Source of the DNA: Gammaproteobacteria bacterium
GTDB taxonomy: Bacteria > Pseudomonadota > Gammaproteobacteria > Steroidobacterales > Woeseiaceae
Length of the DNA: 64,000 bases
Assembly (NCBI GenBank): GCA_003331585.1
Contig: QOPG01000007.1
Span: 1-64,000 of the forward strand
Direction: 5' to 3'
The position numbers and the translations under genes were made by a program. The notes beneath the pieces are model-generated. The model searched no databases and was not told where the DNA came from. It saw nothing but the letters and a program-made list of their open reading frames with translations. This document shows, one piece after another, positions 50,148-59,100 of this stretch (position 1 is the first letter of the stretch; each line of letters opens with the position of its first letter).

Positions 50148-52532
50148 TTAAAATGACTGTCCGATAGAAAATTGAAATCTTTCAATTTCATCCTTATAGA
50201 ACCTTTCACTCCCCTCATAATGATTCAGCGGGTATGCGTAACTAAATCTAAATAGCCCCATTGGAGCCATCCATTGTACTGCCACCCCAATTGATCTTTT
50301 TAGATCCCCAAAAGAGGTTTCATATTCTACAGGATCTCCAAGTTTATCAAAGAAAACGACTTCACCGGTATTAAAAACATTACCAATATCATAAAAAATA
50401 CTAGCTCTTGCACTTCTTGTAAATTTTTCTGGCATTGGAATTATAAGCTCAAGTTGACTAGCAACCAAAACATTTCCTCCATAAGGCCTGCCTCTTGAGT
50501 CTCTTGGGCCGAGCCAAGACTCTTTAAAACCTCTTGTAGATTTTGGTCCACCGCTATGAAATTGCTTAAATGGAGGTAATGCTGATGTGACTCCAAGAGC
50601 CTCTCCATACCCCAATTGCGCGTTCCATAACCCAACCCACCTTCCGAACAAAGGTTGATATCTTGTTAAATTATATCTTGTCGTCCAGTATTCTACCTCA
50701 CTTCCTGGGAAAGTATATGTTGCAAATAATTGATGCCTAGTGCCTCTATCAGGGAAAATTGTCCTGTTTCTACTATCAAATATCCATCCAGCGAGAATTT
50801 CAAAGTTTGCAAATTTAGTACCAAAGAATCCGTTTCCAGCTTCAAAGGGATCCCCATTGTTTTGAACCCAATCTATTGCTTGAGAAGTGCTATATATAGA
50901 AGATAACATTTCAACACTACTCATATTCATACCTAAACTAACAGATTGGTATTCGCCCAATGGATATCCATAATCAATTGTAGCGCCGCCACTTGTTGTA
51001 GATAGAGCGGATGCTGCCGATGTGAATTGTTTATAATCACGGTAATTAATAGATGAAGTCCTTCTAACTCCATTCATAGTAGTATAATAATCCGTATGAG
51101 ACATCGTTGCTTGTTTCATATACTTACTTGAATTTAAATTTATTGCTACACGCTCTCCTGTCCCAAGAAAGTTTGTGTGCGTGATACTTGCATTTACATT
51201 AAGTTTAAAGAAATCTGAATATCCAATTCCGCCACTAAATTGACCTGGCATTCGATATTTTAGGTCGAAATCAACATCTACTTGGTCAGGGCTTCCTTCG
51301 ACAGGATTATTCTCTACTTCAACTTCCTCGATAAATGGCAATCTTTGCAATCTGATCTTTGATCTATCAATCAGAAGATTTGAAACAACCGTTCCTTCCG
51401 ATTGACGAACCTCTCTCCTGAATACTTCGTCATCCACCTCAGTAATTCCATTGAAATTTATTCGTCTTACATAAACACGATTTCCAGGGTCAATATAAAA
51501 CGTTACGGCCACTTCTTTGTTTTCATAATCAATTTGTGGGACCGGTTCAATATTCGCATTAGCGTAACCGTCCTCACCTAATCTAAAAGACATCAATTCA
51601 GCGGATGAAGTTAATGATTGAAGGTTAAACATATCTCCAGATTTAGCAAATACCAGTTGGTCCAACTCCTCATCAGGAACAACATCATTACCCACTAATT
51701 TTATATCAGAAATATTATATCTCGTCCCTTCATGGATATTAATTGTGACAAACATATCTTTTTTGTTTGGAGAGATTGCAATTTGACTAGACTCAACCCT
51801 GAAATCAGCATAACCCCTATCCATGTAAAAAGATCTCAGTTTTTCTAAGTCTCCCGTCATAGCCTCCTTTGAATATCTATCATCATTTCTTATCCATGAT
51901 AGCCAATTCGCTGTATCCAGCTCAAAACCTTCTCGAATTTCATTCTCAGGAAAACTATAATTTCCAATGATATTCACCTGTCGAATTTTAGCTCTATCAC
52001 CCTCTTTGACCTCTATACTTAACCTTACAGTATTATTTGGAGTCTCTTTCACGTCAGTATCGATTCTAACGCCGTATTTTCCTCGATCATAATATTGTTC
52101 TCGAAGAAAGGAGGTTAATCTATCCAAAACAGATCTATCGAATGTTCTTCCTCTAGTCATGCCAATATTTCTTAGAGACACCATAAGATCTTCTGTTTTT
52201 ATATCTTTGTTACCATCAATAGAAAATGACTCAATTGATGGTCTTTCTTTTATCACAATTACCAGTGTATTATCTTCTCTTTTCATCTCGATATCATCGA
52301 ATAAACCTTCGCGATATAATGATCTAATTGATTCTTGAATCCTTATTTCATCAATAGAATCGCCAACGTTTATAGGAAGATAATTAAAAACAGTACCCTC
52401 AGAGATCCGACGTAACCCCTCAACTCTCATATCTTTCACCACAAATTCCTCTGCTAGCGCAGAATGAAAGCACAATGAAATTAGAAAGAATTTCAGTAAA
52501 CTTGGTTTTGATATGAGAGATTTTAATTTCAT
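50148..52532 (-). CDS. bamA: Outer membrane protein assembly factor BamA
   Basis: Core of the BAM complex that folds beta-barrel proteins into the outer membrane. The 794-residue protein has a signal peptide (about 1-27, ending SALAEE), five POTRA domains (about 30-425) and a 16-strand barrel (about 430-794). The conserved loop-6 motif appears as STRGF near 689, and the last residue is the usual C-terminal Phe (FSIGQSF). It lies between rseP and skp, and E. coli has the same order. Confidence 0.97.
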   Translation of the reverse strand: MKLKSLISKPSLLKFFLISLCFHSALAEEFVVKDMRVEGLRRISEGTVFNYLPINVGDSIDEIRIQESIRSLYREGLFDDIEMKREDNTLVIVIKERPSIESFSIDGNKDIKTEDLMVSLRNIGMTRGRTFDRSVLDRLTSFLREQYYDRGKYGVRIDTDVKETPNNTVRLSIEVKEGDRAKIRQVNIIGNYSFPENEIREGFELDTANWLSWIRNDDRYSKEAMTGDLEKLRSFYMDRGYADFRVESSQIAISPNKKDMFVTINIHEGTRYNISDIKLVGNDVVPDEELDQLVFAKSGDMFNLQSLTSSAELMSFRLGEDGYANANIEPVPQIDYENKEVAVTFYIDPGNRVYVRRINFNGITEVDDEVFRREVRQSEGTVVSNLLIDRSKIRLQRLPFIEEVEVENNPVEGSPDQVDVDFDLKYRMPGQFSGGIGYSDFFKLNVNASITHTNFLGTGERVAINLNSSKYMKQATMSHTDYYTTMNGVRRTSSINYRDYKQFTSAASALSTTSGGATIDYGYPLGEYQSVSLGMNMSSVEMLSSIYSTSQAIDWVQNNGDPFEAGNGFFGTKFANFEILAGWIFDSRNRTIFPDRGTRHQLFATYTFPGSEVEYWTTRYNLTRYQPLFGRWVGLWNAQLGYGEALGVTSALPPFKQFHSGGPKSTRGFKESWLGPRDSRGRPYGGNVLVASQLELIIPMPEKFTRSARASIFYDIGNVFNTGEVVFFDKLGDPVEYETSFGDLKRSIGVAVQWMAPMGLFRFSYAYPLNHYEGSERFYKDEIERFQFSIGQSF

Positions 52533-52553
52533 TTGGGTCTATTTTAATTCAGT

Positions 52554-53906
52554 TCAACTAAATAAGTCATTATAAAAAGCGATACTCATTAAGAGCATGA
52601 TTGCCATTATACCGAATTGTTGTGATAGCTGTTCAATTCTTGGCGAAAGCGGTGATCCTTTTAATGATTCAAAAACGAATTGAATGATTTGACCGCCATC
52701 AAGCATAGGGATTGGAAATAAATTTATAACGCCCAAACTGATACTAATTAGAGCCAAAAATTTTAAAAATTGATTAAATCCTGCATTTACCGAAATGCCT
52801 GCATATTTTGCAATACTGAATGGTCCGCTAATATTTTTAGTAGAAACATCTCCACTTATCATTTTGAAAAGCATAGTGACTGTAAATCCTGCAGTGGACC
52901 ATGTCTGTGAAATTGATTTATTAAGTGAATCAGATAAGTCCAATCTGTTAATATACCAATAATTTTCATAATCTCTCAGGAAAGCAACTCCAAGAAATCC
53001 TCTATTACTGTTTTCATTGCCCTGATCAAGAGTAATATCTTCACTCATCAGAACTCCATTTCTAATGTATTCAAGAGAGATTTTTTGACTAGGTCGCTCA
53101 GAGATAATATTTATAATTTCTTGAATAGATCTGGTATTGATGCTGTTAACAGAGACTATGCGATCTCCTTTCATTAGATTGGATTTATCAGCTGGACTAT
53201 CATATACAATTTCACTAATAACAGGAGGTGGTTGCCAAGGATAAAACCCCAGTCCAGAAAACAAACTTCCTGGCTCTGTTAGGTATGCGGTTTCTTCTTT
53301 GATCGAAAAAGTAAGTACTTTCTCATAAGAATCGTCTCTTTTGATGCCTAGATCAAAATCTTTCTTATCAACAAGTGTTTTAAGTAAAGAAGTTACTGCT
53401 GTTTCCCAGTCTTCAATCTTCTTATCATCAATTGAAATAATCTCATCACCATATTTTATACCCGCACTATAAGCATATGAATTTTCTACAACTTCCCCAA
53501 TTATTGGCTTCATAGTAGGAATGCCGTTAGAAAAAACAATAAAATAAGCCAAAATTGCAAATATGAAGTTGAACATCGGGCCAGCAAATAATATTGCTAT
53601 TTTTACAAGTAAAGATTGTTGATTGAAAGCCCTACCATCTTCCTTAGGTTCAATCTCTCCATTGCGCCCATCTAGAAACTGTACATACCCTCCAAGAGGA
53701 ATTAGAGATAAACGAAATTCTGTTTTATCCCCTATTTTTGATTGATAAGAATAAATTGATCTCCCAAAACCAATTGAAAACTTCAATACTTTGACATTAA
53801 ATAATTTTCCAACAATAAAATGACCATATTCATGAACTGTAACCAATACCCCAATCGCGATAATAAAAGCTGCTAAATTTGTTAATATTGTATTAATAGA
53901 AGTCAT
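52554..53906 (-). CDS. rseP: Site-2 protease RseP
   Basis: Inner-membrane zinc metalloprotease that cleaves anti-sigma factor RseA and clears signal peptides. The 450-residue protein has the zinc motif HEYGH in VTVHEYGHFIVGKLF near 23-37, two PDZ domains (about 125-205 and 210-300), and the second metal motif NLFPIPMLDGG near 394-404. Four membrane segments are expected. In E. coli and Pseudomonas dxr is found close by; here rseP follows cdsA directly with 23 nt. Confidence 0.95.
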   Translation of the reverse strand: MTSINTILTNLAAFIIAIGVLVTVHEYGHFIVGKLFNVKVLKFSIGFGRSIYSYQSKIGDKTEFRLSLIPLGGYVQFLDGRNGEIEPKEDGRAFNQQSLLVKIAILFAGPMFNFIFAILAYFIVFSNGIPTMKPIIGEVVENSYAYSAGIKYGDEIISIDDKKIEDWETAVTSLLKTLVDKKDFDLGIKRDDSYEKVLTFSIKEETAYLTEPGSLFSGLGFYPWQPPPVISEIVYDSPADKSNLMKGDRIVSVNSINTRSIQEIINIISERPSQKISLEYIRNGVLMSEDITLDQGNENSNRGFLGVAFLRDYENYWYINRLDLSDSLNKSISQTWSTAGFTVTMLFKMISGDVSTKNISGPFSIAKYAGISVNAGFNQFLKFLALISISLGVINLFPIPMLDGGQIIQFVFESLKGSPLSPRIEQLSQQFGIMAIMLLMSIAFYNDLFS

Positions 53907-53929
53907 AATTATTTTTTTTCTTTATCAAT

Positions 53930-54718
53930 TTAAAACAGAAAATAAATGCAACCTAAAGCAAAGAGTGGTGCAGAAGAAATAATACTGTCTATTCTATCCA
54001 AAAAACCGCCATGTCCGGGTAAAATTTTTCCAGTATCTTTTTGATTTGAGTTTCTTTTAAACATACTCACGGTTAAATCACCGACAACAGATATCAAGCC
54101 GAGAGAAATTGAGAAGAAAGCAAACATAATTGCATCAAAATAAATTATTTTGGATATTAAGAATGACAGCATTATTGTAGATACTAAACCACCAATTAAC
54201 CCTTCCCATGTCTTGTTTGGGCTTATGGATTTAGCTAATTTGATTTTACCGAATTTTTTTCCAGTAAAGTACGCTCCTATATCCATCGCCCAGATCAGAC
54301 ATAAAAATGCAAATAAATATTGACTGGAAAAGAGGTATATCCAATCGAGAGCAATATAGCCTGTGATTAAAGATGCATAACCGAAGCCAATAGGTATAAA
54401 GTTTTTATATCGAATTGGGTAAAAAAATAACAAAATCAGGCAAAACAACCAAAACAGTAGCGACAAGTTAAAGAATATAAACATATGCTCGATTGTGAAA
54501 TTATTTGCTTGATAATAACAACCCAGTAAGAAAAAAATAACTGTATTTGCTAAACATAAAAATCGATTAGTTTCTTTGATTAAATTAAACCATTCCCAGG
54601 CAGCAATCATGAAGACTGTAGCAATAATTAATCTGAATACATATTCCTCAAATAACGACATTGTTATCAAAAGAAATGCCAATCCAATAACACCAGTTTT
54701 GATTCTTTCTTTTAACAT
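53930..54718 (-). CDS. cdsA: Phosphatidate cytidylyltransferase
   Basis: Makes CDP-diacylglycerol from phosphatidate and CTP, feeding phospholipid synthesis. The 262-residue membrane protein has about seven hydrophobic helices and the CdsA signature SVVGDLTVSMFKRNSNQKD plus LPGHGGFLDRIDS near 212-245 (Asp and Lys positions conserved). An earlier SPNKTWEGLIGG lies near 165. It overlaps uppS by 7 nt. Consistent with the uppS-cdsA-rseP order. Confidence 0.95.
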   Translation of the reverse strand: MLKERIKTGVIGLAFLLITMSLFEEYVFRLIIATVFMIAAWEWFNLIKETNRFLCLANTVIFFLLGCYYQANNFTIEHMFIFFNLSLLFWLFCLILLFFYPIRYKNFIPIGFGYASLITGYIALDWIYLFSSQYLFAFLCLIWAMDIGAYFTGKKFGKIKLAKSISPNKTWEGLIGGLVSTIMLSFLISKIIYFDAIMFAFFSISLGLISVVGDLTVSMFKRNSNQKDTGKILPGHGGFLDRIDSIISSAPLFALGCIYFLF

Positions 54719-55425
54719 GATTTTGTAGACACACCGAAGCGTCTTTTGCGACTGGCGAAGAATTCAAGTGCGCGCTCAAATTCATTTTTATCAAAGTCTG
54801 GCCATAAACAATCACAGAAATATAGTTCTGAGTATGCAATATTCCATAACAAGAAATTCGATATTCTCTTTTCACCGCCTGTTCTTATGAGTAAGTCTGG
54901 ATCTGGAGCATCTTTTAATTGAAGAAACTTTGAGAAAGTGATCTCATCTATATCTTCTTTGGTTAACATACCTTTTTCAAGTTCATGAAAAATATTTGTA
55001 ACTGCATTAACAATATCCCATTTCGCACCATAAGCCAGCGCAACATAGAGCTTCAATCCATTGTTATTTTTTGTGATTGACTCTGCATTATTTATTTTTG
55101 TAATTAGCTTGTCTTTTAGATTCTTTCGATCTCCAATAAACCTAATCCTTACATTATTTTCGTTCAGTTCATCTATTTCTTTTTCTAGAGTTTCTAAAAA
55201 TAAACGCATTAGTAATTCTACTTCCTTAGAAGGTCTTCCCCAATTTTCAGTGCTGAAAGCATAGAGTGTCAGATATTTTACACCAATTGAACTTGCTTCT
55301 TTGACGATGTTCTTGGCAGAACTTGCACCCTGCTGGTGACCGTATCTTCGGCTTTTATTGAGATTTTTTGCCCACCTTCCATTTCCATCCATAATTATGG
55401 CTATGTGTTCTGGTTTTATTTTCAT
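54712..55425 (-). CDS. uppS: Isoprenyl (undecaprenyl diphosphate) synthase UppS
   Basis: Cis-prenyltransferase that makes the C55 lipid carrier for peptidoglycan and LPS from FPP and IPP. The 237-residue protein has the Asp-bearing motif IAIIMDGNGRWAK near 8-20, GHQQGA near 30 and LTLYAFSTENWGRP near 52-65, and the C-terminal DPDLLIRTGGEKRISNFLLW near 186-205. It starts 17 nt after frr. Its IPP must come from a pathway whose dxr gene is not at the usual site here. Confidence 0.96.
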   Translation of the reverse strand: MKIKPEHIAIIMDGNGRWAKNLNKSRRYGHQQGASSAKNIVKEASSIGVKYLTLYAFSTENWGRPSKEVELLMRLFLETLEKEIDELNENNVRIRFIGDRKNLKDKLITKINNAESITKNNNGLKLYVALAYGAKWDIVNAVTNIFHELEKGMLTKEDIDEITFSKFLQLKDAPDPDLLIRTGGEKRISNFLLWNIAYSELYFCDCLWPDFDKNEFERALEFFASRKRRFGVSTKSC

Positions 55426-55442
55426 AATTTTTAATAAAAAAA

Positions 55443-56000
55443 TTAAATTACCATCAAATCATCTTCTTTAGTGGAAACAATCTTATCAACCTCATTCACG
55501 TACTTATCAGTAAGCGATTGGATTAACTCTTGCCCTTTTCTTTCTTCATCTTCCCCAATCATTTTTTCTGACAACAACTCTTTAATATCTCCTAAAGAGT
55601 CTCTCCTGATATTTCTTATTGATATTTTAGATTGCTCTCCATCTTGTTTTACTACACGAATCAAATCCTTTCTTCTTTCTTCTGTAAGTGGAGGTAAAGG
55701 TATCCTTATTATCATTCCGGCAGTAGTTGGATTTAGCCCAAGATCGGAACTCATTATTGCTTTCTCAACTATTTGAACCATATCTTTTTCCCATGGAGTT
55801 ATTTTTAAAGTTCTTGAATCTTCAATTCCAATATTAGCAACCTGATTCAGTGGAACGTTAGAACCATAATAATCAATAGAAATTTGATCGAGAAGTGATG
55901 TGTTTGCACGTCCAGTTCTTATTTTAGTTAAATTCTTTTGTAATGAACTGACACTTTTTTTCATTCTATTCTCTGCTTCTATTTGAATGTCATTAATCAT
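55443..56000 (-). CDS. frr: Ribosome recycling factor
   Basis: Splits post-termination ribosomes together with EF-G. The 185-residue protein has the three-helix bundle start MKKSVSSLQKNLTKIRTGRAN near 13-33 (Arg of RTGRA conserved), the second domain with YYGSNVPLNQVANI and ITPWEKDMV near 75, and the C-terminal helix PPLTEERRKDLIRVVKQ near 103-120. It follows pyrH by 19 nt. Confidence 0.97.
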   Translation of the reverse strand: MINDIQIEAENRMKKSVSSLQKNLTKIRTGRANTSLLDQISIDYYGSNVPLNQVANIGIEDSRTLKITPWEKDMVQIVEKAIMSSDLGLNPTTAGMIIRIPLPPLTEERRKDLIRVVKQDGEQSKISIRNIRRDSLGDIKELLSEKMIGEDEERKGQELIQSLTDKYVNEVDKIVSTKEDDLMVI

Positions 56001-56019
56001 TTAAATTCTCCGATAAGTT

Positions 56020-56739
56020 TTATTTCACAGAAGTCCCGACAGATTTATCTGTCATAGCATTTACTAAAGTATTTGATTTCAATAAATTAAAGACGCGTAA
56101 TGGTAAGTTATTATCTCTGCACATAACAATGGCTGTTGCATCCATCACTTTTAATTTATCTGTAAGAACCCTGTCAAATGATATTTCTTTAAATAAATTT
56201 GCTTCATTATTACTTTTTGGATCAGAATCATAAATACCATCAACCATCGTCGCTTTGAGAAGAACTTCTGCCCCAATTTCAATAGCTCTAAGGCTTGCAG
56301 CAGAATCAGTTGTAAAAAATGGATTTCCTGTTCCAGCAGCTAAAATTATAATTCTACCTTTTTCAAGATGTCTTACAGCTCTTCTTCTAATATAATCCTC
56401 GCAGACTTCGTGTATTTTTATTGCTGACATTACCCGCGCTTCCGCGTTCATTGATTCAAGAGCATCTTGAATTGCAAGGGCATTCATAACTGTTGCGAGC
56501 ATACCCATATAATCCCCAGTAACACGATCCATTCCTGCACCAGCCAAACCTGCTCCACGGAATATATTCCCACCTCCAATTACAACCGCAACCTCAATTC
56601 CTAGATTTTTTACTTGGATTAATTCATCTGCGATACGCTTGATTACTGAAGGTTCTATACCATATTCAAGGTTACCCATAAGGGCTTCACCGCTTAGTTT
56701 GACGAGTATTCTTTTATATAGTGTTTGTGATTTTTCCAT
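56020..56739 (-). CDS. pyrH: Uridylate kinase
   Basis: UMP kinase of the amino-acid kinase fold. The 239-residue protein shows [12 protein letters not shown] near 11-22, [13 protein letters not shown] near 50-62, the [15 protein letters not shown] segment near 71-86 and a nucleotide-binding [12 protein letters not shown] near 162-173. It lies 104 nt downstream of tsf, with no clear terminator or promoter in that gap, and continues to frr as in most proteobacteria. Confidence 0.97.
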   Translation of the reverse strand: MEKSQTLYKRILVKLSGEALMGNLEYGIEPSVIKRIADELIQVKNLGIEVAVVIGGGNIFRGAGLAGAGMDRVTGDYMGMLATVMNALAIQDALESMNAEARVMSAIKIHEVCEDYIRRRAVRHLEKGRIIILAAGTGNPFFTTDSAASLRAIEIGAEVLLKATMVDGIYDSDPKSNNEANLFKEISFDRVLTDKLKVMDATAIVMCRDNNLPLRVFNLLKSNTLVNAMTDKSVGTSVK

Positions 56740-56843
56740 TATATAAGCCTCACTTATCTATTTATCAGTAAATATGACTAAGATAGTAACTTATTAATGG
56801 TATTAGGTTGAAATTAATTATTAAATCCTTCCTGGGATATTAA
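56740..56843. other. tsf-pyrH spacer without a clear signal
   Basis: In E. coli a terminator and new promoter separate tsf and pyrH. Here the AT-rich 104-nt gap shows no strong hairpin with a T run, and no promoter pair with good spacing. Transcription may simply continue, or a weak promoter may be present. Confidence 0.3.
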
Positions 56844-57719
56844 TTACGAATCACCTTTTATTTGTTTCATAACTTCATCAGCAAAATTTTCTTCTTTTTT
56901 CTCTATTCCTTCACCTACTTCGTATCTTATAAAGCTTTGAACTTTTGCTTCTGATTGATCCAAAAGGTCTCTAATTGATATATCCGGATCTTTTATAAAA
57001 GATTGCCCTAGAAGAGTAATTTCTTTGAAAAACTTTTTCATTCTTCCTTCGACCATTTTTTCAATAATTTCAGGAGGTTTACCCGAAGAAGATGCCTGTT
57101 CAAGAAAAATTCTTTTCTCTCTAGAGACGAGATCCTCAGGAACATCTTCCTCATCCAGACAAACAGGATTAGACGCGGCAATATGCATGGCTATGTCTTT
57201 TGCAAGATCAGGTTCTGATTTATCCAAAGAAACAATTACACCAATTCTTGATCCATGTGAATATTCACCAATATTGATGGCTTGGTGAATTTTATCAAAA
57301 CGACGTATTGAAATATTTTCCCCAATCTTCGATATCAAGTTAGTCCTTGCCTCTTCTACACTGACGTCATCAGAGAGCTTTAAATCATTCAAAGAATTTA
57401 TGTCAGATATTTCGTTCTGGAGAAGAACATCTGCAATAGAATTTGCAAAATCTGTGAAGTTTGAGTCGTTTGCAGCGAAATCTGTTTCAGAGTTGATCTC
57501 CACAATGACTGCATTTTCCAAATTATTTTTAATTACAATTTTTCCTTCGGCAGCAACGCGTTTAGCTTTCTTTTCTGCCTTTGCTTGCCCAGAAGTTCTT
57601 AAGAGCTCTATTGCTGAATCGATATTACCATTTGATTCTTGAAGTGCTTTTTTGCATTCCATCATTCCTGCCCCTGTTCTCTCGCGAAGCTCTTTTACCA
57701 TTGATGCTGAAATTGACAT
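56844..57719 (-). CDS. tsf: Elongation factor Ts
   Basis: Nucleotide exchange factor for EF-Tu. The 291-residue protein opens with the family motif MVKELRERTGAGMMECKKAL (residues 7-26) inside the UBA-like domain, followed by EINSETDFAANDSNF near 72-86 (TDFVA-type motif) and the dimerisation and C-terminal domains. It follows rpsB by 42 nt. No anomalies seen. Confidence 0.97.
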   Translation of the reverse strand: MSISASMVKELRERTGAGMMECKKALQESNGNIDSAIELLRTSGQAKAEKKAKRVAAEGKIVIKNNLENAVIVEINSETDFAANDSNFTDFANSIADVLLQNEISDINSLNDLKLSDDVSVEEARTNLISKIGENISIRRFDKIHQAINIGEYSHGSRIGVIVSLDKSEPDLAKDIAMHIAASNPVCLDEEDVPEDLVSREKRIFLEQASSSGKPPEIIEKMVEGRMKKFFKEITLLGQSFIKDPDISIRDLLDQSEAKVQSFIRYEVGEGIEKKEENFADEVMKQIKGDS

Positions 57720-57761
57720 ATCTCTTACCTATTTAACTTAAAAAATTTTTAAATTATACGA

Positions 57762-58838
57762 TTACTTTTTCTTTGTTACTTTCTTCTTAGCTACTTTCTT
57801 CTTAGCTACTTTCTTCTTAGCTACTTTCTTCTTAGCTACTTTCTTCTTAGCTACTTTCTTCTTAGCTACTTGTAATTCTTCTGTTTTAGAGGCATCTTTT
57901 TTTGATTCATCTTCATTTAGCTCTTGATTAGAAATAATCGGCTCATTATTAGAATCATTATTATCCATATCTTTAATTTTATTATCTTTGGATAACTTTA
58001 TATCTTCATCTGCAAGCTTCTTGTTTATGGATGTGATTTTTTTCTTTTTTGTTGTGACTTTTTTCGCTAACTCTTTTTGAGCTTTTGTTTTTTTTGTCGG
58101 TTTACCGTGCTCATCAAGTTCAATGAACTCATCATCACCGATCTCTACAGCAGGAATAGACTCTTTTCCTTCAATGACAGCTTCAGAAACAAAACTAGAA
58201 TAGAGCTTAATTGCTTTCATCGCATCGTCATTTCCGGGAATGATATAATCAACTAAGTCTGGTGAACAATTCGAATCTACAATTGCTACAACAGGAATAC
58301 CTAATTTTTTTGCTTCCTTTATAGAAATTTCTTCATGGTTTACATCGATCACAAAGAGGGCATCTGGAATAGAATTCATTTCCTTTATCCCACCTAAACT
58401 TTTTTCAAGCTTCTCAGATTCTCTCGTTAAACCTAGTATTTCTTTTTTTGTTAATCCATCAAAACCACCCTCTTCTGACATTTGGTCAAGATTTTTCAAT
58501 CTTTTAACGGACTGCTTTATTGTTTTGAAATTGGTTAACATTCCGCCAAGCCAACGGTGATTTACATATGGCATACCACATCTTTCAGCTTCAGCTTTGA
58601 TAGTTTCTCTAGCTGCACGTTTGGTTCCAACAAAAAGTATTTTTCCCCCATCAGCTATTATTGCTTTGACAAAGTCATAAGCTTCTTTTGCCATTGGGAG
58701 ACTTTTTTCTAAATTAATGATGTGAATTTTGTTGCGTGATCCAAAGATATAAGGAGCCATTTTTGGGTTCCAGTACCTTGTTTGATGTCCAAAATGAACA
58801 CCCGCCTCAAGCATTTGGCGCATAGATATTTCTTTCAT
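57762..58838 (-). CDS. rpsB: 30S ribosomal protein S2 with long lysine-rich tail
   Basis: S2 (uS2) binds the head-body junction of the 30S subunit and is the anchor for S1. Residues 1-230 are a normal S2: [28 protein letters not shown] start, [13 protein letters not shown] near 69, [13 protein letters not shown] near 93 and [21 protein letters not shown] near 188-207. Beyond about residue 230, where S2 usually ends (241 in E. coli), the protein continues to 358: first a mixed acidic and Lys-rich stretch, then six identical VAKKK units and one VTKKK just before the stop. The extension resembles histone H1-like tails; a role in rRNA binding is inference. Confidence 0.96.
   Translation of the reverse strand: MKEISMRQMLEAGVHFGHQTRYWNPKMAPYIFGSRNKIHIINLEKSLPMAKEAYDFVKAIIADGGKILFVGTKRAARETIKAEAERCGMPYVNHRWLGGMLTNFKTIKQSVKRLKNLDQMSEEGGFDGLTKKEILGLTRESEKLEKSLGGIKEMNSIPDALFVIDVNHEEISIKEAKKLGIPVVAIVDSNCSPDLVDYIIPGNDDAMKAIKLYSSFVSEAVIEGKESIPAVEIGDDEFIELDEHGKPTKKTKAQKELAKKVTTKKKKITSINKKLADEDIKLSKDNKIKDMDNNDSNNEPIISNQELNEDESKKDASKTEELQVAKKKVAKKKVAKKKVAKKKVAKKKVAKKKVTKKK
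57780..57869 (-). repeat. 15-bp tandem repeat in the 3' end of rpsB
   Basis: Six perfect copies of a 15-bp unit lie in a row; each reads GTAGCTAAGAAGAAA on the minus strand and encodes VAKKK. A seventh, degenerate unit (57765-57779, VTKKK) precedes the stop. Perfect identity, including synonymous positions, points to recent slippage or recombination, so copy number is likely to vary between strains. The repeat does not break the frame because 15 is a multiple of 3. Confidence 0.97.
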
Positions 58839-58957
58839 ATTTTTCTCCGGGTTATTCCTCCGTTTACCCCAACATAAAACTCAATATTTATATTAAGCAC
58901 CCTTTATGGTGTGTCGATAAACGTGCGATTTTATTTAATTTCATACTTAAAAAGCGT
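58839..58957 (-). promoter_or_regulatory. Candidate rpsB leader (possible S2 autoregulation)
   Basis: About 115 nt separate the predicted transcription start from the rpsB ATG. The leader has GGAGG at 58857-58861, closed by GGGT (58866-58869) and ACCC (58849-58852), plus a second ribosome binding site CGGAG right before the ATG. A short CACC/GGTG hairpin precedes them. In gammaproteobacteria rpsB is known to be repressed by S2 through its leader; whether these elements are the S2 target is inferred from position only. Confidence 0.35.
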
Positions 58958-58961
58958 GTGT

Positions 58962-58990
58962 TTTATATCATAACCTTGCGTTATGAACAA
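58962..58990 (-). promoter_or_regulatory. Predicted rpsB-tsf promoter
   Basis: On the minus strand TTGTTC (58985-58990) and TATAAA (58962-58967) are separated by exactly 17 nt, an ideal sigma-70 spacing. The spacer contains the inverted repeat ATAAC-gcaag-GTTAT (58970-58984), which could be an operator or chance. This position fits the strongly expressed rpsB-tsf operon and is the best promoter in the window. Confidence 0.6.
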
Positions 58991-59100
58991 CATTTAATGG
59001 TGAATTTTCACTGCCAAATAACTATAAAGAAAAAAGTTAAGGTAATTTTTACAATCTTCATTAAAATGTTGTATGAATTATTTTACTAAGAAGCGCCGGA

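Noticed and set aside
57780-57869. Array-like short repeats resembling a CRISPR
   Set aside because: The units are contiguous 15-bp copies without spacers, in frame inside rpsB; this is a coding tandem repeat.
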